A stretch of 64,000 nucleotides of DNA from Icerya purchasi (GCA_039619475.1 CM077115.1:225739064-225803063); one strand, 5' to 3'; shown: positions 1 to 11,412, counted from the stretch's first letter. Translations and numbers: made by a program. The notes: generated from the sequence alone by a model not told the origin.

Positions 1-330
1 AACTCCCTACCACACTGTTTTCTGTATCATAGAAAACCGTGTTTCCCCTTATGCTCACGGCACTGTATTTACTATTTCGTGCGTCATGAGGAATTAGTTC
101 TTTCAAATTGTGCTCGGTTAATATGCTCGACGCTGTAGCGCGTCCTCTGCTAAAAGGTATTTGTTCAGTACGACGTATTTAATCATTTCGTAAATTATTA
201 AACATTCAAAGCTTCCACGATGGATATAATTAGGGCAAAATATACACCATGTTTAAAAAATTTAACCTTTAACTACTCCATGTTTCGGAAAGTTTTTTTC
301 TTATTTACACCGACGCGTTACACAAGCATA
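1..330. other. No supportable feature
   Basis: AT-rich sequence upstream of a recognisable RT motif. It may be decayed LINE sequence, since the upstream part of an RT domain would be expected here, but I could not read a convincing palm-domain block on the plus strand. Confidence 0.4.
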
Positions 331-457
331 TTAAAAATGTAAAGGTTTACGTCTTTGCTGATGATATTGCTTTATTAATGGAGCACAAAAATTTAGAGAT
401 CGCGGAAAAATTATTACAAGAGGATGTAGATAACTTGAGTAAATGGGAACAGGAGAT

Positions 458-463
<6 letters not shown>

Positions 464-501
<38 letters not shown>
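464..501. repeat. (TA)n microsatellite inside RT remnant
   Basis: About 19 TA units. They translate as alternating Tyr-Ile within the RT reading frame. Confidence 0.95.
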
Positions 502-504
<3 letters not shown>

Positions 505-666
505 AATCAAAAGTATTACACATTCGGAACAATTCTAAACATAAGATGCGTGACCCGCGAATTGTCCTTCGTAATAACGATTGCCTTCATGAGCTTCGTG
601 TAAATAATTATACCCATCTATGTTTTTGTCCACCGTTAGAGGAGGTAAATTACTTTAAATATCTAA

Positions 667-667
<1 letters not shown>

Positions 668-698
<31 letters not shown>
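668..698. repeat. (TA)n microsatellite inside RT remnant
   Basis: About 15 TA units lying exactly at the conserved YLG-xxxD block. The downstream RT frame resumes one base out of phase. Confidence 0.95.
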
Positions 699-700
<2 letters not shown>

Positions 701-1130
701 ATAAATCCTTGAACTGGAAAAAACACATTCAAAGTTTAAACTCGAAAATAAGACAGACAATTCAGCTTTATACAAAATAAAGCAGGTACTATCGAACACT
801 ACGTATATACTATAATTCAATAATAATGTCTAGAATATTATATGGAATTTAAATATATTACGTGAGGCTAAGAAAACAGAAATAAATTAAGTAAAATACA
901 GAAGAGGTGTTTGAAATGTGTACTGCCCTACTGGAAGAAAAACGACTCTGGATGAATTATGTGTGAAGGGAAAACGATGAAGTGTCCCACCCTGATATGT
1001 ACTATTTCTATTATAGATTATTAGAATTTAATGTTAAAAATATAAAATTACCATCCAGGGAAAAAATACGATTAACAGGAAACCAAAGTAATACATATTA
1101 CATCTATCCTCGCGCAGTGTAAATCTACGA

Positions 1131-3599
1131 ATTGATAACACTGATGACTCAGTTTTAATTAATTCAAGTAAGTACAATCCCTAATGATATACTACAGGGA
1201 AAAAAAATTGGTGTGTGTAAAAAAGGAGGTGCAAGAATGGCTGAAGAAATGGTGCAAAGATTGAAGATCAAGTTCCGCCCTATATCTCGCTACTCTTTAA
1301 TGCTTCTTTATTTATGGATTTTGGTTTTGACTTTATCGTGTCCTTCTTGGCTTTTAAGTTCTCTCAGAGGATCTCATGTTTTCCGATCTGGAAATATTAA
1401 GTGCAGCGGCGGCTAGTAAGTAACAGAAGTGAAGGTTCGCAATTAAATATATTAAATATTACACAAATATTTATTGAAAAAAATTTATCAAAAACTACAT
1501 TGTATGTATGTATGTGATTGCATGTGTGTGCGCATAATATTAATAATTTTCGGTTAAAAGTCTTGTAAACTAAATCTTACTCTTCTGTCTTTCTTTAAAG
1601 AAAAAAAATCTATAACAGTTCCATGAAAGTTAGGAATATTGTGAAACATTTGTCTTTCAATTGATAACATAGCTAAAGCATTTAGCCTTTCTTCACACAT
1701 TGTGTTACGTAAAAATGTTTTACTTCCTTTTTAGTGTCGAAAAACTCAGTGAGAATATAATTAGCACGTTTTATCCTTAAGTAAAATTACAATTTTAGGT
1801 AGAAACTACGTCACTATTAAAAATATTCGAACGAATATATGCGGTCCATCATTAAAAACTAAACTCTGTTCCCAATGATCGACTGTGCATACATATTCAA
1901 AACGTTAGTAGTATTTTTAATAGTGATGTGGTTTCTACCAAAAATTTTAATTTTAATTTTAATAATATGAACCGTGAGAACTCGTTACATATTTTTATTT
2001 AAGTACATTAAAAAAACAAACAAAAGTTAAAATTTTGCAAAATGTTTGTTGTTATTGTTTTTTAAGTCTATGTTATATTTATATTTTATCATTATTTTAA
2101 TTTATCAACTATTACAATTATTCTGAATTTGCTTAGAAAGAAAAATAATTAAATTTTTATGATGAATATTTTATGTGTTAGCGTTTATTATCTTTTAGAT
2201 GATAAATCGAAACTCATATATCGGCAATGTCCTTTTAGATGATAAATCCAGTTAATGGTTTATATGACAAGAAACATGAGTGTTAGAGCGTTCTGTGAAG
2301 CCGATAGTTATTTGAAAAATATGTTTTGAACATATTCAATTATTTATTAATTTTATCTTTTTTACGTACATTTTAGTCTCAAGTATAATAGTAATTTTTA
2401 TTAATTTCCGCAGGCATATAGTGGGGTAAGGTTATGGCCTTTAAAAACAAAATCTGTTGCCCTGTCACACTAGCTGATTTTTTTTTTTGTCAACCGGCTG
2501 TATAGAAATTAATAAAATTACGCAGTCAAATTGTAACTTAATATAATACAGCATCATATTCGTAGTTAGACGGGAATAGGTTTGCTAGCTTTATCACACT
2601 TGTTAACAATTTTTTTAATTCCCCGCTGTAACTTAGAATCAAACTTAACTGCTAAATAAGTACAAGTGCAATGTTAAAGATTTACCAGTAATTTTACAGG
2701 AGACTGTCTAATACGTTTTATTGAGGAAACTAGTTTTGTTTCATTTATATTAATATTCAATTTTATCGAATACGCCCTTGTCTTGCATTATTACCTTAGT
2801 CATTCTCATTATGATGGTTTCGCTTAATATTTTTATTATGCCGTAATAATCTGCCGCCGAGTAATTATTTTTTATATTTTATCGAAAAATAAATAAAAAA
2901 AAATGAAAATTAATACTTCTCTGGATAAAACGATTCCGAAATCTAAATGATTTTTCATTTCTTTTACGGACGGCTCTCTGCGAAAAATATTATGAAATTC
3001 GAAAAGATTACAAAGAAATATTTGAGTTGAACAAGTTTTCAGAAAGTTTTAAAAAATTCGTTGTTTTTTCCAGGTGTGAGGAATTGTAAATAATATCAAC
3101 TGTTGCGTAGTATTAACAAAAAACAATACGTTAGCAAATACGATTTTATCGAAAGTAGTTAATTATAAGTATGTTTCACTGATACAAATTAATTGACCGT
3201 CAAATTTATGAAGCTCGTTAACCGCCAAAATCTCTATAAATAAAAATTCCTATTGAAATCATTTTCGAATTTTTTTATTTAGAAATTTCCAAATAGAGTC
3301 CTTGATAGGAGTAAGTTTAGTGCTTATATAAATGGGAACAAGAAAAAATAGATAGTTAACCTAATAACACGGTTAGAGTAGGTGAAGAGCTGCAATGTGT
3401 ACGAAATTTTACGCAAGAAAGCGAATTTGCAGCTAATATTGATGAAATGAAGTAATTACTAGCGAACGTTATTATCGTATAAGCCTTAGTGTAAATAATG
3501 GTAATTGATCGAAGGATTGTAGCTGAACGGTAAATAAATTTGTATACTTAGGGTCGTTGATGGAGAGCAAATGAGAATTTGGAAGGAGAAGTGAATAAA
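1131..3599. other. AT-rich interval without recognisable genes
   Basis: Only short chance ORFs occur (for example 1213-1416), with no recognisable domain. A short direct repeat, cttttagatgataaatc, occurs near 2194 and 2231. The one structured item is the inverted-repeat element listed separately at 1783-1954. Confidence 0.5.
1783..1954. mobile_element. Small inverted-repeat (MITE-like) element
   Basis: Arms of roughly 43 bp are complementary with few mismatches: ggtagaaactacgtcact near 1798 pairs with agtgatgtggtttctacc near 1922, and the match extends outward through aaaattacaatttt. The total length is about 172 bp. No target duplication could be fixed because the flanks are AT-rich. It could also be a chance-decayed foldback. 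Confidence 0.5.
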
Positions 3600-4090
3600 T
3601 TAAAAGTCATGTTCCATGTCACGATTAAATAAAATACGAAAAGATGGATCTACAGCCTCGAAGTGAAATTGAGCCGTACGCTAATTTTTTAAATTTCATT
3701 ACACGCGGGGAAGACTCGAACGCTGAAAAAGGCAATCTTGAAACGAACAGATAGTTTCTAAATTTCTGGAGGATGATTTTTAAAATTCCACTGATTGGAA
3801 AAAACCCAAAGAATCTGTACTGCAAAAAAGTTGTTCCTTAAAACTTCTGTTAAATATAGTATTACTTGTAAGATTAATTATTTTGGGCACCTGATGTGGA
3901 AATAAAACGGACCAGAGCATTGGATAGTTAAAATCGAAGGCACAAAACCAAAGGGTTCGATCATATAGACTGCGAAGGGATGAATTAACGGGATAAGTTT
4001 GCAAATGTGTAATCATCGAGCCAAAGATTGGAAACAGTGGCGCAAAATAACAGCCATGTCATCATGATCATGATTACGACACCTCTTTGG
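3600..4090 (+). pseudogene. Decayed LINE C-terminal tail
   Basis: Two plus-strand frames carry pieces typical of the post-RT tail of many invertebrate LINE polyproteins: MIFKIPLIGKNPKNL, then KINYFGHLMWK (compare the family pattern LxYxGHIxR), then NHRAKDWKQWRKITA (compare the closing RxxWRxxxA block). Stops and frame changes separate the pieces. No RT catalytic motif remains. The call rests on motif order alone. Confidence 0.4.
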
Positions 4091-4329
4091 TACAATTGGC
4101 CTAGAAGAAGGTATATCTAAAAATTTTTCAGCAGGAGGAATTTGATCGATGAATGAGGGATGATTGTGGTTTCATGATTATCCGGCGTATATATTTAATA
4201 CTCCGTTATTAATAATAGTAAGAACAATAATAATAAACAATAAAATTAATTTACAACTTTCTCTAAAACCCGCGTGAAAACAAGAATTTATAAAAAGTAC
4301 AGCCAATTTCCTATATTAAAAAGTATCCA

Positions 4330-4363
<34 letters not shown>

Positions 4364-4367
4364 ATAT
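4330..4367. repeat. (TA)n/(TG)n microsatellite
   Basis: A run of TA dinucleotides passing into tgtatgtgtgtgtata. Confidence 0.9.
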
Positions 4368-4565
4368 AATTTAATTGGTCAAGTAACCTCTGCTCTTAAT
4401 ACGTCTGTACACTAATTTCCGACTTCCTTTATTCACTTTTAATTATAATGATAAAATGACGGATGAGTTAAAAGTTGATGCTGTTTTAATTTCTTTTAAG
4501 TGTATGGTAAAAATTCTGTAAAGACTTAACGTAATAATAATTCCTCGTCGGATAATATATCTGCG

Positions 4566-5230
4566 GTGAACAAGGAGCTAAATAATTCTCTTGCTATTTT
4601 GGAAAATACGTTATCCTCTCTTCATATTTCTATCTCACCCGAAAAATCTGCCTCTATGGTTTTCACATTCCGTCTTTATAACCGTTCATTAGTTAATCTT
4701 TCCTTGCGCCACCTTCCCATCCCTTTAGTCAACTCCTTCTCTTATCTCGGTATTATACTTAATAGCACCTTATCCTTTCGGGAGCATATCAGTTATCTGT
4801 GTACGTCTGATCTCAAAAGGTTCAATATACTAAAAGCTCTTTCGCCCCGTAAGTGGGGCGGTGATCCTTATATTTTACTTATGTTATATAGATCAATAAT
4901 CTTTTCCAAATTTGACTACGGCGCATTCCTGTACGCAAGTGTTCCCGAACAATTTCTTCGTAAACTTGATCGCATCCAAAACTCATGTCTTCGTCTCTGC
5001 ATCGGAGTATTTAACTCCTCTCCAATTCCAGCCATTTTGGCAGAGACTGGATTCTTTCCTCTTTTCATTCGAAGACTCTTATTAGATGAAAGATTTCTGA
5101 TTAAACGCCTTCCTATTACTAATTCTAAACTTACTAGCAATTTATTTCCGATAACTGGCGCATCTCTCCTCGCAAAATTCCTATATTATCCTCGATCTCT
5201 TCTCGGCTTATGCTCTTCTTGCCTTTTGTT
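4566..5230 (+). pseudogene. RT C-terminal (thumb) region of family A copy 1
   Basis: Encodes the segment downstream of the RT palm: KSASMVFTFR, then FSYLGIILNSTLSFREHI (about residues 58-76), MLYRSIIFSKFDYGAFLY and RKLDRIQNSCLRLCIG. This is the usual order in Jockey/I-type polyproteins. The catalytic YADD is missing or degraded at the 5' edge, so the fragment cannot be active. The first codon is GTG and is not a real start; the fragment simply enters in frame. The same frame stays open beyond 5230 to 5666, but homology moves to the +2 frame, marking a frameshift. Confidence 0.8.
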
Positions 5231-6220
5231 CTCCCTTTCACCAAACCAACTTACTTCACTTATAATTTCTTTGAATTCAAGCATTCTCCGAAGTTATTTG
5301 TTCTCCCCTCGGACATTAAATTTCTTCCTCATCCTGCCGTTCAAAACGAATTCAATCACGTGTTATTCTTATACTTTTCTTCCCATACAATTATCTACAC
5401 GGATGGTTCGAAGTCTGATGTTGGCGTTGGGGCTGCGTTCATTATCTCCGCGCTTACCTATTCCGAATCCTTTCGGTTGCCCTCCTTTTCCTCTATTTTT
5501 CTTGCCGAATCCATGGCTATCCTGCAGGCAATCCTTTTCGTATCCTCGACAAATAACATCTCTAGATTCCTCCTATCCTCGGACTCGAAAAGTGTTTTAT
5601 TGGCTATCTCCTCTTCTTTTCCTACTCATGTCACTGATCCGATTATTCTCCAAATTCGCTTCTTAATTTCTAATTTATTTACATCCCGTTCTGTTGTAAT
5701 TGATCTACTATGGATTCCTGGTCATTGCGGAATTCCTGGCAACGAGTTAGTTGACTCATTGGCACGTTCGGCAGCGACCAATGGTCTATTCATTAGTATA
5801 TTTCCTGCTCAAACTCTCTACTGTCTTTCTTATTGTTCTCACCACGATTTCTGGACCGGATTCTATCCTTCATTCTTTACCAATCCTAGATCTTTTTACC
5901 TTTCTGTTCAGCCCTTTCCTTCCTCTCTTCCTTGGTTTAATCTTTTCCCCTATCTTAGCCGTTCGATTATTTCCTCTATAGTTCGCCTGCGGCTCGATCA
6001 TAGTTTACTTCCGGCTTCTCTTTTCCGTTTTTCTATTGTTCAATCTCTTTTGTGTCCTTATGACCCTACGGAGCTCAATTATACCTGTGATGCGAATCAC
6101 GTCTTGTTCGAATGCCCCTTTATTTCCTCGCAACGTGCTACTCTGTATTCTAATCTTCTGCACCTTTTCTTAATCCTTGTAATGTCCACTCCATTCTTGC
6201 ATTCTCCTCTCTCCATATAG
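5210..6220 (+). pseudogene. RNase H domain and C-terminal zinc motif of family A copy 1
   Basis: RNase H would remove RNA from the RNA/DNA hybrid during element replication. All expected catalytic positions are visible: Asp in IIYTDGSKS (residue 65), Glu in FLAESMA (100), Asp in SSDSKS (125), His in IPGHCG (172) and Asp in NELVDSLA (182). Downstream, RSIISSIVRLRLDHSLLP and a Cys-His-Cys element, CDANHVLFEC, match the end of many RNase H LINEs and recur in the other two copies. The frame is open to the stop at 6218-6220. The upstream frameshift means the polyprotein is dead, but this domain is well preserved. Confidence 0.88.
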
Positions 6221-6340
6221 TTCCTTTGTTGGCCTTGTTTATCTCTTCAATTTCTAATCTTTTCCCCTTATATAATGTACAATTCTCTGTATTAGGAAAG
6301 TTCCACTGTTGACGTGCCCCCCCCCCCCCCAAAAAAATCA

Positions 6341-7889
6341 ACATAGTCGAGTAATAACTGTAACAAAATATGAATATGGATTATTAATCTGCGAATATTA
6401 TCGGCTTTTTTAATTTTACAATTAACCCAGTGAAATTGATAATGCGCTAAAAGCAAATAACTTTGGAACAAAACTTGGCTATTCTTTTTACAAGTTCTCG
6501 TTTTTGAATAAATATTTGTAGATGGAAAATTATTTTAAAAGAATGTTAATTTTCTAAGCAATCCAACACTAGAATTAAATATAACCTTTCTGGGATATGA
6601 ATAATTTGAAGACTTCTTATTTATTCATTCAACACGGTTTAACAACACTGTGTTTCAGTGACGAAATTGTATATTACAACAAAATATAATTTGTGATATC
6701 TCCACAACAAACCTTTTCGATACTTTAAATGAGCAATTCATTGACATTACTGTGAAATGTTTACATTTCATCGCCACTTTTTTGCTATTTGTAGAAGTGT
6801 TATACCTACATACAAAATTTTAGCTTTCTGTACACCCTATAGAGCTCTATTGTTAAATATTTCAATTTCTAAAAAAATACTTAAAATTCGGAAATTTCAG
6901 CTCATTGTGGACTCGGCGTTTGAAATATAAAATTTTGTAAAAATACATTAAACTTCAATTTTTTACGTCTTGTTGTCGCCGCAAATTTCGATTTCCGTGA
7001 AAGTAAATAATTTAACAGTTGTTTCAGCTTGTTTGGATCTTTATAGTGTTAGGTTTCATTTTTCTTTTTTTGTTATTTACAATTCGATTTCAGCCTTTTG
7101 TGTTTTGCGGTTATTGCCGTGCCTTTTCATTTTCATAAAAATATTTAAATATTTTCAAAACGCAGCTCTATCCGTAACCTTCCACCTCCAACAGAAACTT
7201 TACCATGTACATTTTAATTTGTTGAAAAACACTTCAAAATTTGATAATTTTGAGACTTTACGTATTCAACAATTTTTTCGATTTCGTAATTTTTCTGTTC
7301 ACAAAGTCAATCATAAAATTACCTTTTTGATCATCTTTTAAGCGAATTTTATTATATATACGAGTATATATATGCGATAAATATATTTGTCAATTTTTGT
7401 CTGATCTCGAAGATAATTGACAATAGAAAGTTGAAATTTTAATAATTGGTAGATAATTGAAAATTACGAAAATTATGCTTCTATACAGAGTAGAGCAAAG
7501 TTTTTTGTTGCACACTATAGATAAGACATTGATTCAGGTAATAAAATAGGCAATTAAATTTTCTTAGTTTCTTAGATATTTTGGGTGGGCAAGTCCTAAA
7601 AGGATATGGTCAGAATTACATTCTTAATTATCACTGGGAGAATGCAGAGAACAATAAGGAGAGTCTGCAAGTGAAAAACGATAGCGATATGAAGGAAGGA
7701 GACCTTATGATTTAAATTCAATTAAAATAAGAAAGAAATACTTGAGCGACGTAGAGAAGGGAAGTTACGAAACAAACGATAAGATGGAAGAACCGGTTGA
7801 ACAGAAAAATAAAAGGAAAACTGATTAGAAAAGAAGGAAGGATATGAGTCTGACCAAAATTTAAAATGGTATTTCTTAGACATTAGAAG
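6341..7889. other. AT-rich interval without recognisable genes
   Basis: No coding or structured element identified. An ORF at 6970-7341 is Phe/Ser-rich and AT-driven with no domain. The left edge of the minus-strand LINE below may extend somewhat to the left of 7890. Confidence 0.5.
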
Positions 7890-8560
7890 TATATTATTAG
7901 CGGTGTATTTATCAATGCAGAGTCCATTAACAGCTAAGGAGACAGTAATGAAACATATTTTGTTTTTTTTTTTTCATTTGAGATTAAGTGATTTTCCTAA
8001 AATCATTCATAGATTCTGTTTATTACTTCTTGCGATAGATTTTGTAATAAATCTAGATAGTGAGATTTTATTACTAAAATGATGTCGTCCACATAGATTA
8101 TAATTTTACCTTAAAGTTCTTAAGCCGCGTAGGTCGTTTATGTACATCAGAAAAAGATAAGGGGGTCAATACACCGTCTCGAGGGACTCCCCAGTTATTA
8201 ATTATGCTGTGAGTAAAAATGTCCCCCCGTTTATTTCGGTGATGTGTTTTCTTTCTGAAAGATATGACTTGAACCATTTCAGTATTATACTTTTGAAGTC
8301 ACAATTTTAATATGTTATGACCGGCTATGTCGAATATCTTACATAAGTCAAAGTAAATGATCAAGACTGATTTCGCCTGTTCAATATTTTCTGTAATATA
8401 CGATGTGTGATTAGGGAGTGCCAAATCCGTTTCCCGTCTGTATTGATTCTTACTAAAGAGATTTATTTTTTCCTATTATAATAACACTTAATTTTTGACA
8501 CATTTCTCAAAGATTTTGAATCCGGTAAGGAGAATACATATTGGCCTATAAAATTATCAA
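7890..8560 (-). pseudogene. Minus-strand LINE RT domain (3' piece of a split element)
   Basis: Reading the minus strand from 8560 gives YRPICILLTGFKIFEKCVKN, then KINLFSKNQYRRE (region before motif A), IIYFDLCKIFDIAGHNIL (motif A, near 8320-8365), GVPRDGVLTPLSF (motif B, near 8160-8194), VYVDDIILV (motif C, 8084-8095), then NRIYEWF-like text and ENHLISNEKKTKYVS. Several stops and frame changes break it. Motif C keeps both aspartates. The missing upstream RT and endonuclease parts are found at 9755-10850, beyond a plus-strand insertion. Style is CR1/Jockey-like; exact clade not assigned. Confidence 0.8.
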
Positions 8561-8561
8561 G

Positions 8562-9752
8562 ATTAGGTTCCTCCTATCTGCTGTAACTAACCCAACAAAT
8601 CCAATACAAAACTTGATAAATTCGTACATTAAAAACCCTTCGTGGCAGGCTGAAAAACCAATCACCAATTTTCTGTCTTTTCTAAAAAATTTTCAAACCT
8701 GAACCAAGAATATCCAAAATTTCCATTCTGGTTATTACAAACCCCAGACATCGATTTTTCTTTAATAAACCACAGTAAATCCGAAGTCCCACACCATATA
8801 ATTAAAAATCGTTATTACGAAAAAGTTACTAATTTTCCAAATTATGTGCCATGCTCTTTACAGATGGGTCAAAAATCGGAAATCAATATACTGGATATGC
8901 TTTTTCTATCAATGGGAAGGTTAAAAACTTCAAACTTCGTAAATGCTCTTCCAACTATACAGCTGAATTAATAGAAATTTTTCACTGTTTGAAAAGCATA
9001 AAAACGAAAGAAAAAAGCAAAAATTATCTAATCCAAAGCAACTCAGTAAGCTCACTAACATCCATCCTGAACATTTTTTCAACTGACCATTTTGTCCAAG
9101 ATATTCACCAACAACTAAACAAGCTAAAATCTCGAAACATTAATATCAAATTAATGTATATACCCAGTCATATCGGAATCCAAGGAAATGAAATAGTAGA
9201 TAACCTGGCCAAAACCGCCTCTACACCCTCTCCTGTAACCTTCACCACAGTCACGGACATCAAACATTTACTAAATCAAACCGAAATATCAAATTGGCAA
9301 GCATCATGGAACACAAAATCCCATAACAAATTATTTCAACACAAAAAATCCGTACAACTTTGGAAAAACCTCTCCCAACTAAATCGTCAAGAAGAATTAA
9401 TAATCACCAGACTTAGAATCGGACATACGAAACTCACCCATAATTACCTCTTCGTAAAAGTCGATGAACCCCCTTGTCAGTTCTGCAACTCCACCCCCAT
9501 CCCAGTCGAACACCTTCTTTACGAATGCCCTAACATTAATCAAATCCGTCTAGAACTAAAAATCCCCTTAAATAATACAACCATCCCTGACAACCAAGAC
9601 GAAATTAAAAAAATTCTTACCCTGATTAGAAAACTAAACTTAACAACCAGCATTTAAAATACCTACCTGATACTTCATAGCAATTAAAAACACCCAGTAT
9701 AAAAATAATAATAATAATAAAAGAAAAAAGAAAAAATTTTTTTTTTTTTTAA
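8562..9752 (+). mobile_element. 5'-truncated RNase H LINE inserted into a minus-strand LINE
   Basis: A plus-strand segment interrupts the minus-strand LINE between the RT blocks NGNS and YRPI. It carries a short upstream polyprotein remnant (from about 8600, including NFPNYVP before a one-base frame change near 8850), an RNase H/zinc ORF ending at 9657, and a 3' end of (TAA)n plus A-rich sequence near 9705-9735. A TAA-repeat tail is known for I-type elements, which fits the RNase H. Flanks ataaaattatcaaga (about 8547-8561) and aaatataatataaga (about 9751-9765) resemble an imperfect target duplication. Confidence 0.75.
8851..9657 (+). pseudogene. RNase H domain + C-terminal zinc finger of LINE polyprotein
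   Basis: A 268-codon open frame. RNase H residues: Asp in LFTDGSK (residue 5), Glu in YTAELIE (39), His in IPSHIG (107) and Asp in NEIVDNLA (117) are present. The third carboxylate, normally Asp in a SDS-type block, reads Asn in IQSNSVSS (residue 64). The C-terminus has CQFC then EHLLYEC, a CX2C-HX4C zinc motif. The ATG at 8851 is not a true start: homology enters from another frame upstream, one base out. The sequence is clearly different from family A. The frameshift and the Asp-to-Asn change suggest a non-functional copy. Confidence 0.85.
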
Positions 9753-9754
9753 AT

Positions 9755-10850
9755 ATAATATAAGAACTGTTGCCATTTTTATAAACTGCAGTAATTGTAC
9801 TACTTTTTTTTTTTATCAATCGGCTTGGGAAAATTCCTGTATTGATAGATTTATTAAATATATATGTAAGAGGTTTCTGTTTAATATTATGGACATCAGT
9901 TTCAGTGAGGTCAATAAATTCAAAAGAGTTAAATGTTTATAATAAGAGAAAATAAACCGATGTATTTGTTGCAGGGTAATGGTTTCGTAGAATATTTAAT
10001 ACTTTATCTTTAAAATATTGGTTAAAGTGTTCTGCAATTTTTTACTCTTTTCCATCAACGGGGATATTACAGCTATTTTAATTTCTCTAACTGGAGTAAG
10101 TATCCTTTTTTCTCCTTTTAATTGTTTTATAACTGATCGTGTTCTGATTTCTCTCACATTTATGCACTTGTGTTAGGTTTAAATGTATTAATTTAAATAA
10201 AATACTGTTTTCGTGTGATAATTTCATTATTTTAGAAGTTACCCAGTCAGATCTCTTTTTAAGTTTTTTTACTAATCATTTCATTTTTTACATTTGATAA
10301 GGATTTTATTTATTATTGTTATTAGCCAGTTAACGTTTTCGTCAATACTACCTTTACTCGCGTAAATTTAATTCAAATTGCATTGTGCTAATGTTTGCTA
10401 AAACAGTTTTTTCTTTTAGAGTCATATATCGGAGTTTGTGTAATTTCTTTGTACAAAAAATGTAGGGAAAAATGATTAAACTTAAATCGTAATGATTGGA
10501 GAAGTCAACTTTTATTACTTCGTAGTTAATATTAAATCTAGGGTTACAAAATTCCAGTCCTCGTAGTTCTAAACATGACTTGTAGTTTCCTTCCCTTTGG
10601 GTGTATCGTGAACTAACCTTAGAAAGCCGTTTTGAAATAATTTCGAGAGATAGATTTGTTTAGTAGGTCAATATTTAAATCCCCAGGAATAATAGGCACT
10701 TTATGTGAATCATTATTTTTTGTAAATCATTTAAAAAATCTGCAATTGATAAATCGCACACACGGTAAATACCTATCAATGTTGGGTGCTCTTTGCTATT
10801 TAATTGTATACGTGTATATTTACTAGATTACACGTTGAAAATGTGCATAA
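9755..10850 (-). pseudogene. Minus-strand LINE endonuclease and RT N-terminal region (5' piece of split element)
   Basis: Read on the minus strand from about 10850: LNSKEHPTLIGIYR, SIADFLNDLQKI and VPIIPGDLNIDLLN (near 10650-10700; compare GDFNIDLL of APE-type endonucleases), then VDFSNHYDLSLII (compare the closing SDH motif). Next come KKRSDWVTSKIMKL, SFEFIDLTETDV and IFNKSINTGIFPSRL followed by VYKNGNS, the usual lead-in to NYRPIS. That block then continues at 8560, across the plus-strand insertion. Many frame changes are present. EN nicks target DNA and RT primes from the nick; this copy can do neither. Confidence 0.75.
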
Positions 10851-10983
10851 AATGTGCCTGTGTCAAATTATTTCTCCGATGTAAATGATTGCTCTCCCCC
10901 ATCGCTTATACTGGCGCATTGCGCGAGTGTTCTGTAATTGTTCAGTTAAAAATCGGGAAATTTCTTCGCTAAATATGCTGCAA

Positions 10984-11412
10984 AACTAAATCTGTCGCAT
11001 ACATTTTAGACCTTAATTGTGTACAAGGTTGAGCGAAGAATACCATGATCACTATACAACGCCATCACAGTTGGCGATTCGGTAAGTTATTTATGTTTAC
11101 ATTTTAATGATTTATTCCGACGTGTACATATTCTTCCATCGTGTGGGTAAAGTATTGAAACTTAGTTTTATTATTTTTTTGAGATTATTATGCATGCAAT
11201 TATAATTAAACGATATAATAGTATTTTTGTGAATTCTTACATTTTTATTTTAGTCTACACATTTATTTATTTGATTCACGCAAAATAGTGAAGTATTTTA
11301 TTGTAAAAATGTATAATGTTATAAATGCAATAGAAAAAACAATCCTGCGTTCAAATCGGCCATGCTGTATTTTACAAAATTAAGGTCTAATGTATGCGAC
11401 AAATTTAGTCTT
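10984..11412. mobile_element. Inverted-repeat element (MITE candidate)
   Basis: The left arm at about 10984-11024 (ctaaatctgtcgcataca followed by ttttagaccttaatt) is matched in reverse complement at about 11372-11412 (aattaaggtctaatgtatg followed by cgacaaatttag). The arms are about 38-40 bp with 3-4 differences; the interior is about 350 bp, AT-rich and non-coding. No target duplication was recognised. Confidence 0.6.

Larger units (their letters stand above)
331..1130 (+). pseudogene. LINE reverse transcriptase remnant (C-terminal half of RT domain)
   Basis: A plus-strand frame reads VYVFADDIALL; FADD at 354-365 is the catalytic motif C of a non-LTR RT. It is followed by NLSKWEQE, then SKVLHIR, then EVNYFKYL. 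After a frame change it reads IDKSLNWKKHI, the usual YLG-xxxD-xxLxWxxHI block after the palm. More decayed text continues (RILYGI, QKRCLKCVLPYW). Two (TA)n tracts lie inside the domain: one replaces the stretch before SKVLHIR, the other sits between YFKYL and IDKSLNW and changes the frame. No complete ORF, EN domain or 3' tail is visible, so this is a dead internal fragment. The clade is uncertain, probably Jockey/R1/I group. Confidence 0.8.
4541..6340 (+). mobile_element. LINE family A, copy 1: 5'-truncated RT C-terminus + RNase H + zinc motif
   Basis: A non-LTR retrotransposon 3' half. The copy begins at a degraded motif C (reads SSDNIS where (Y/F)ADDIS is expected near 4545-4562), as expected for 5' truncation during target-primed reverse transcription. 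The frame from 4566 reads the RT thumb region (SFSYLGIILNSTLSFREHI, YRSIIFSKFDYG). A frameshift near 5200-5230 leads to the RNase H frame, which is open to the stop at 6220. The 3' UTR ends gttgacgtg followed by C14 and A7 (6317-6337). Two other copies lie in this window (24.1-24.9 kb and 27.2/33.6-34.0 kb). The presence of RNase H points to the I group of clades; I cannot name the family. Confidence 0.85.

Noticed and set aside
1213..1416. 67-codon ORF with a purine-rich stretch (aaaaggaggt) before an inner ATG
   Set aside because: Looks like a bacterial ribosome binding site by chance; the context is clearly animal and the product matches nothing I know.
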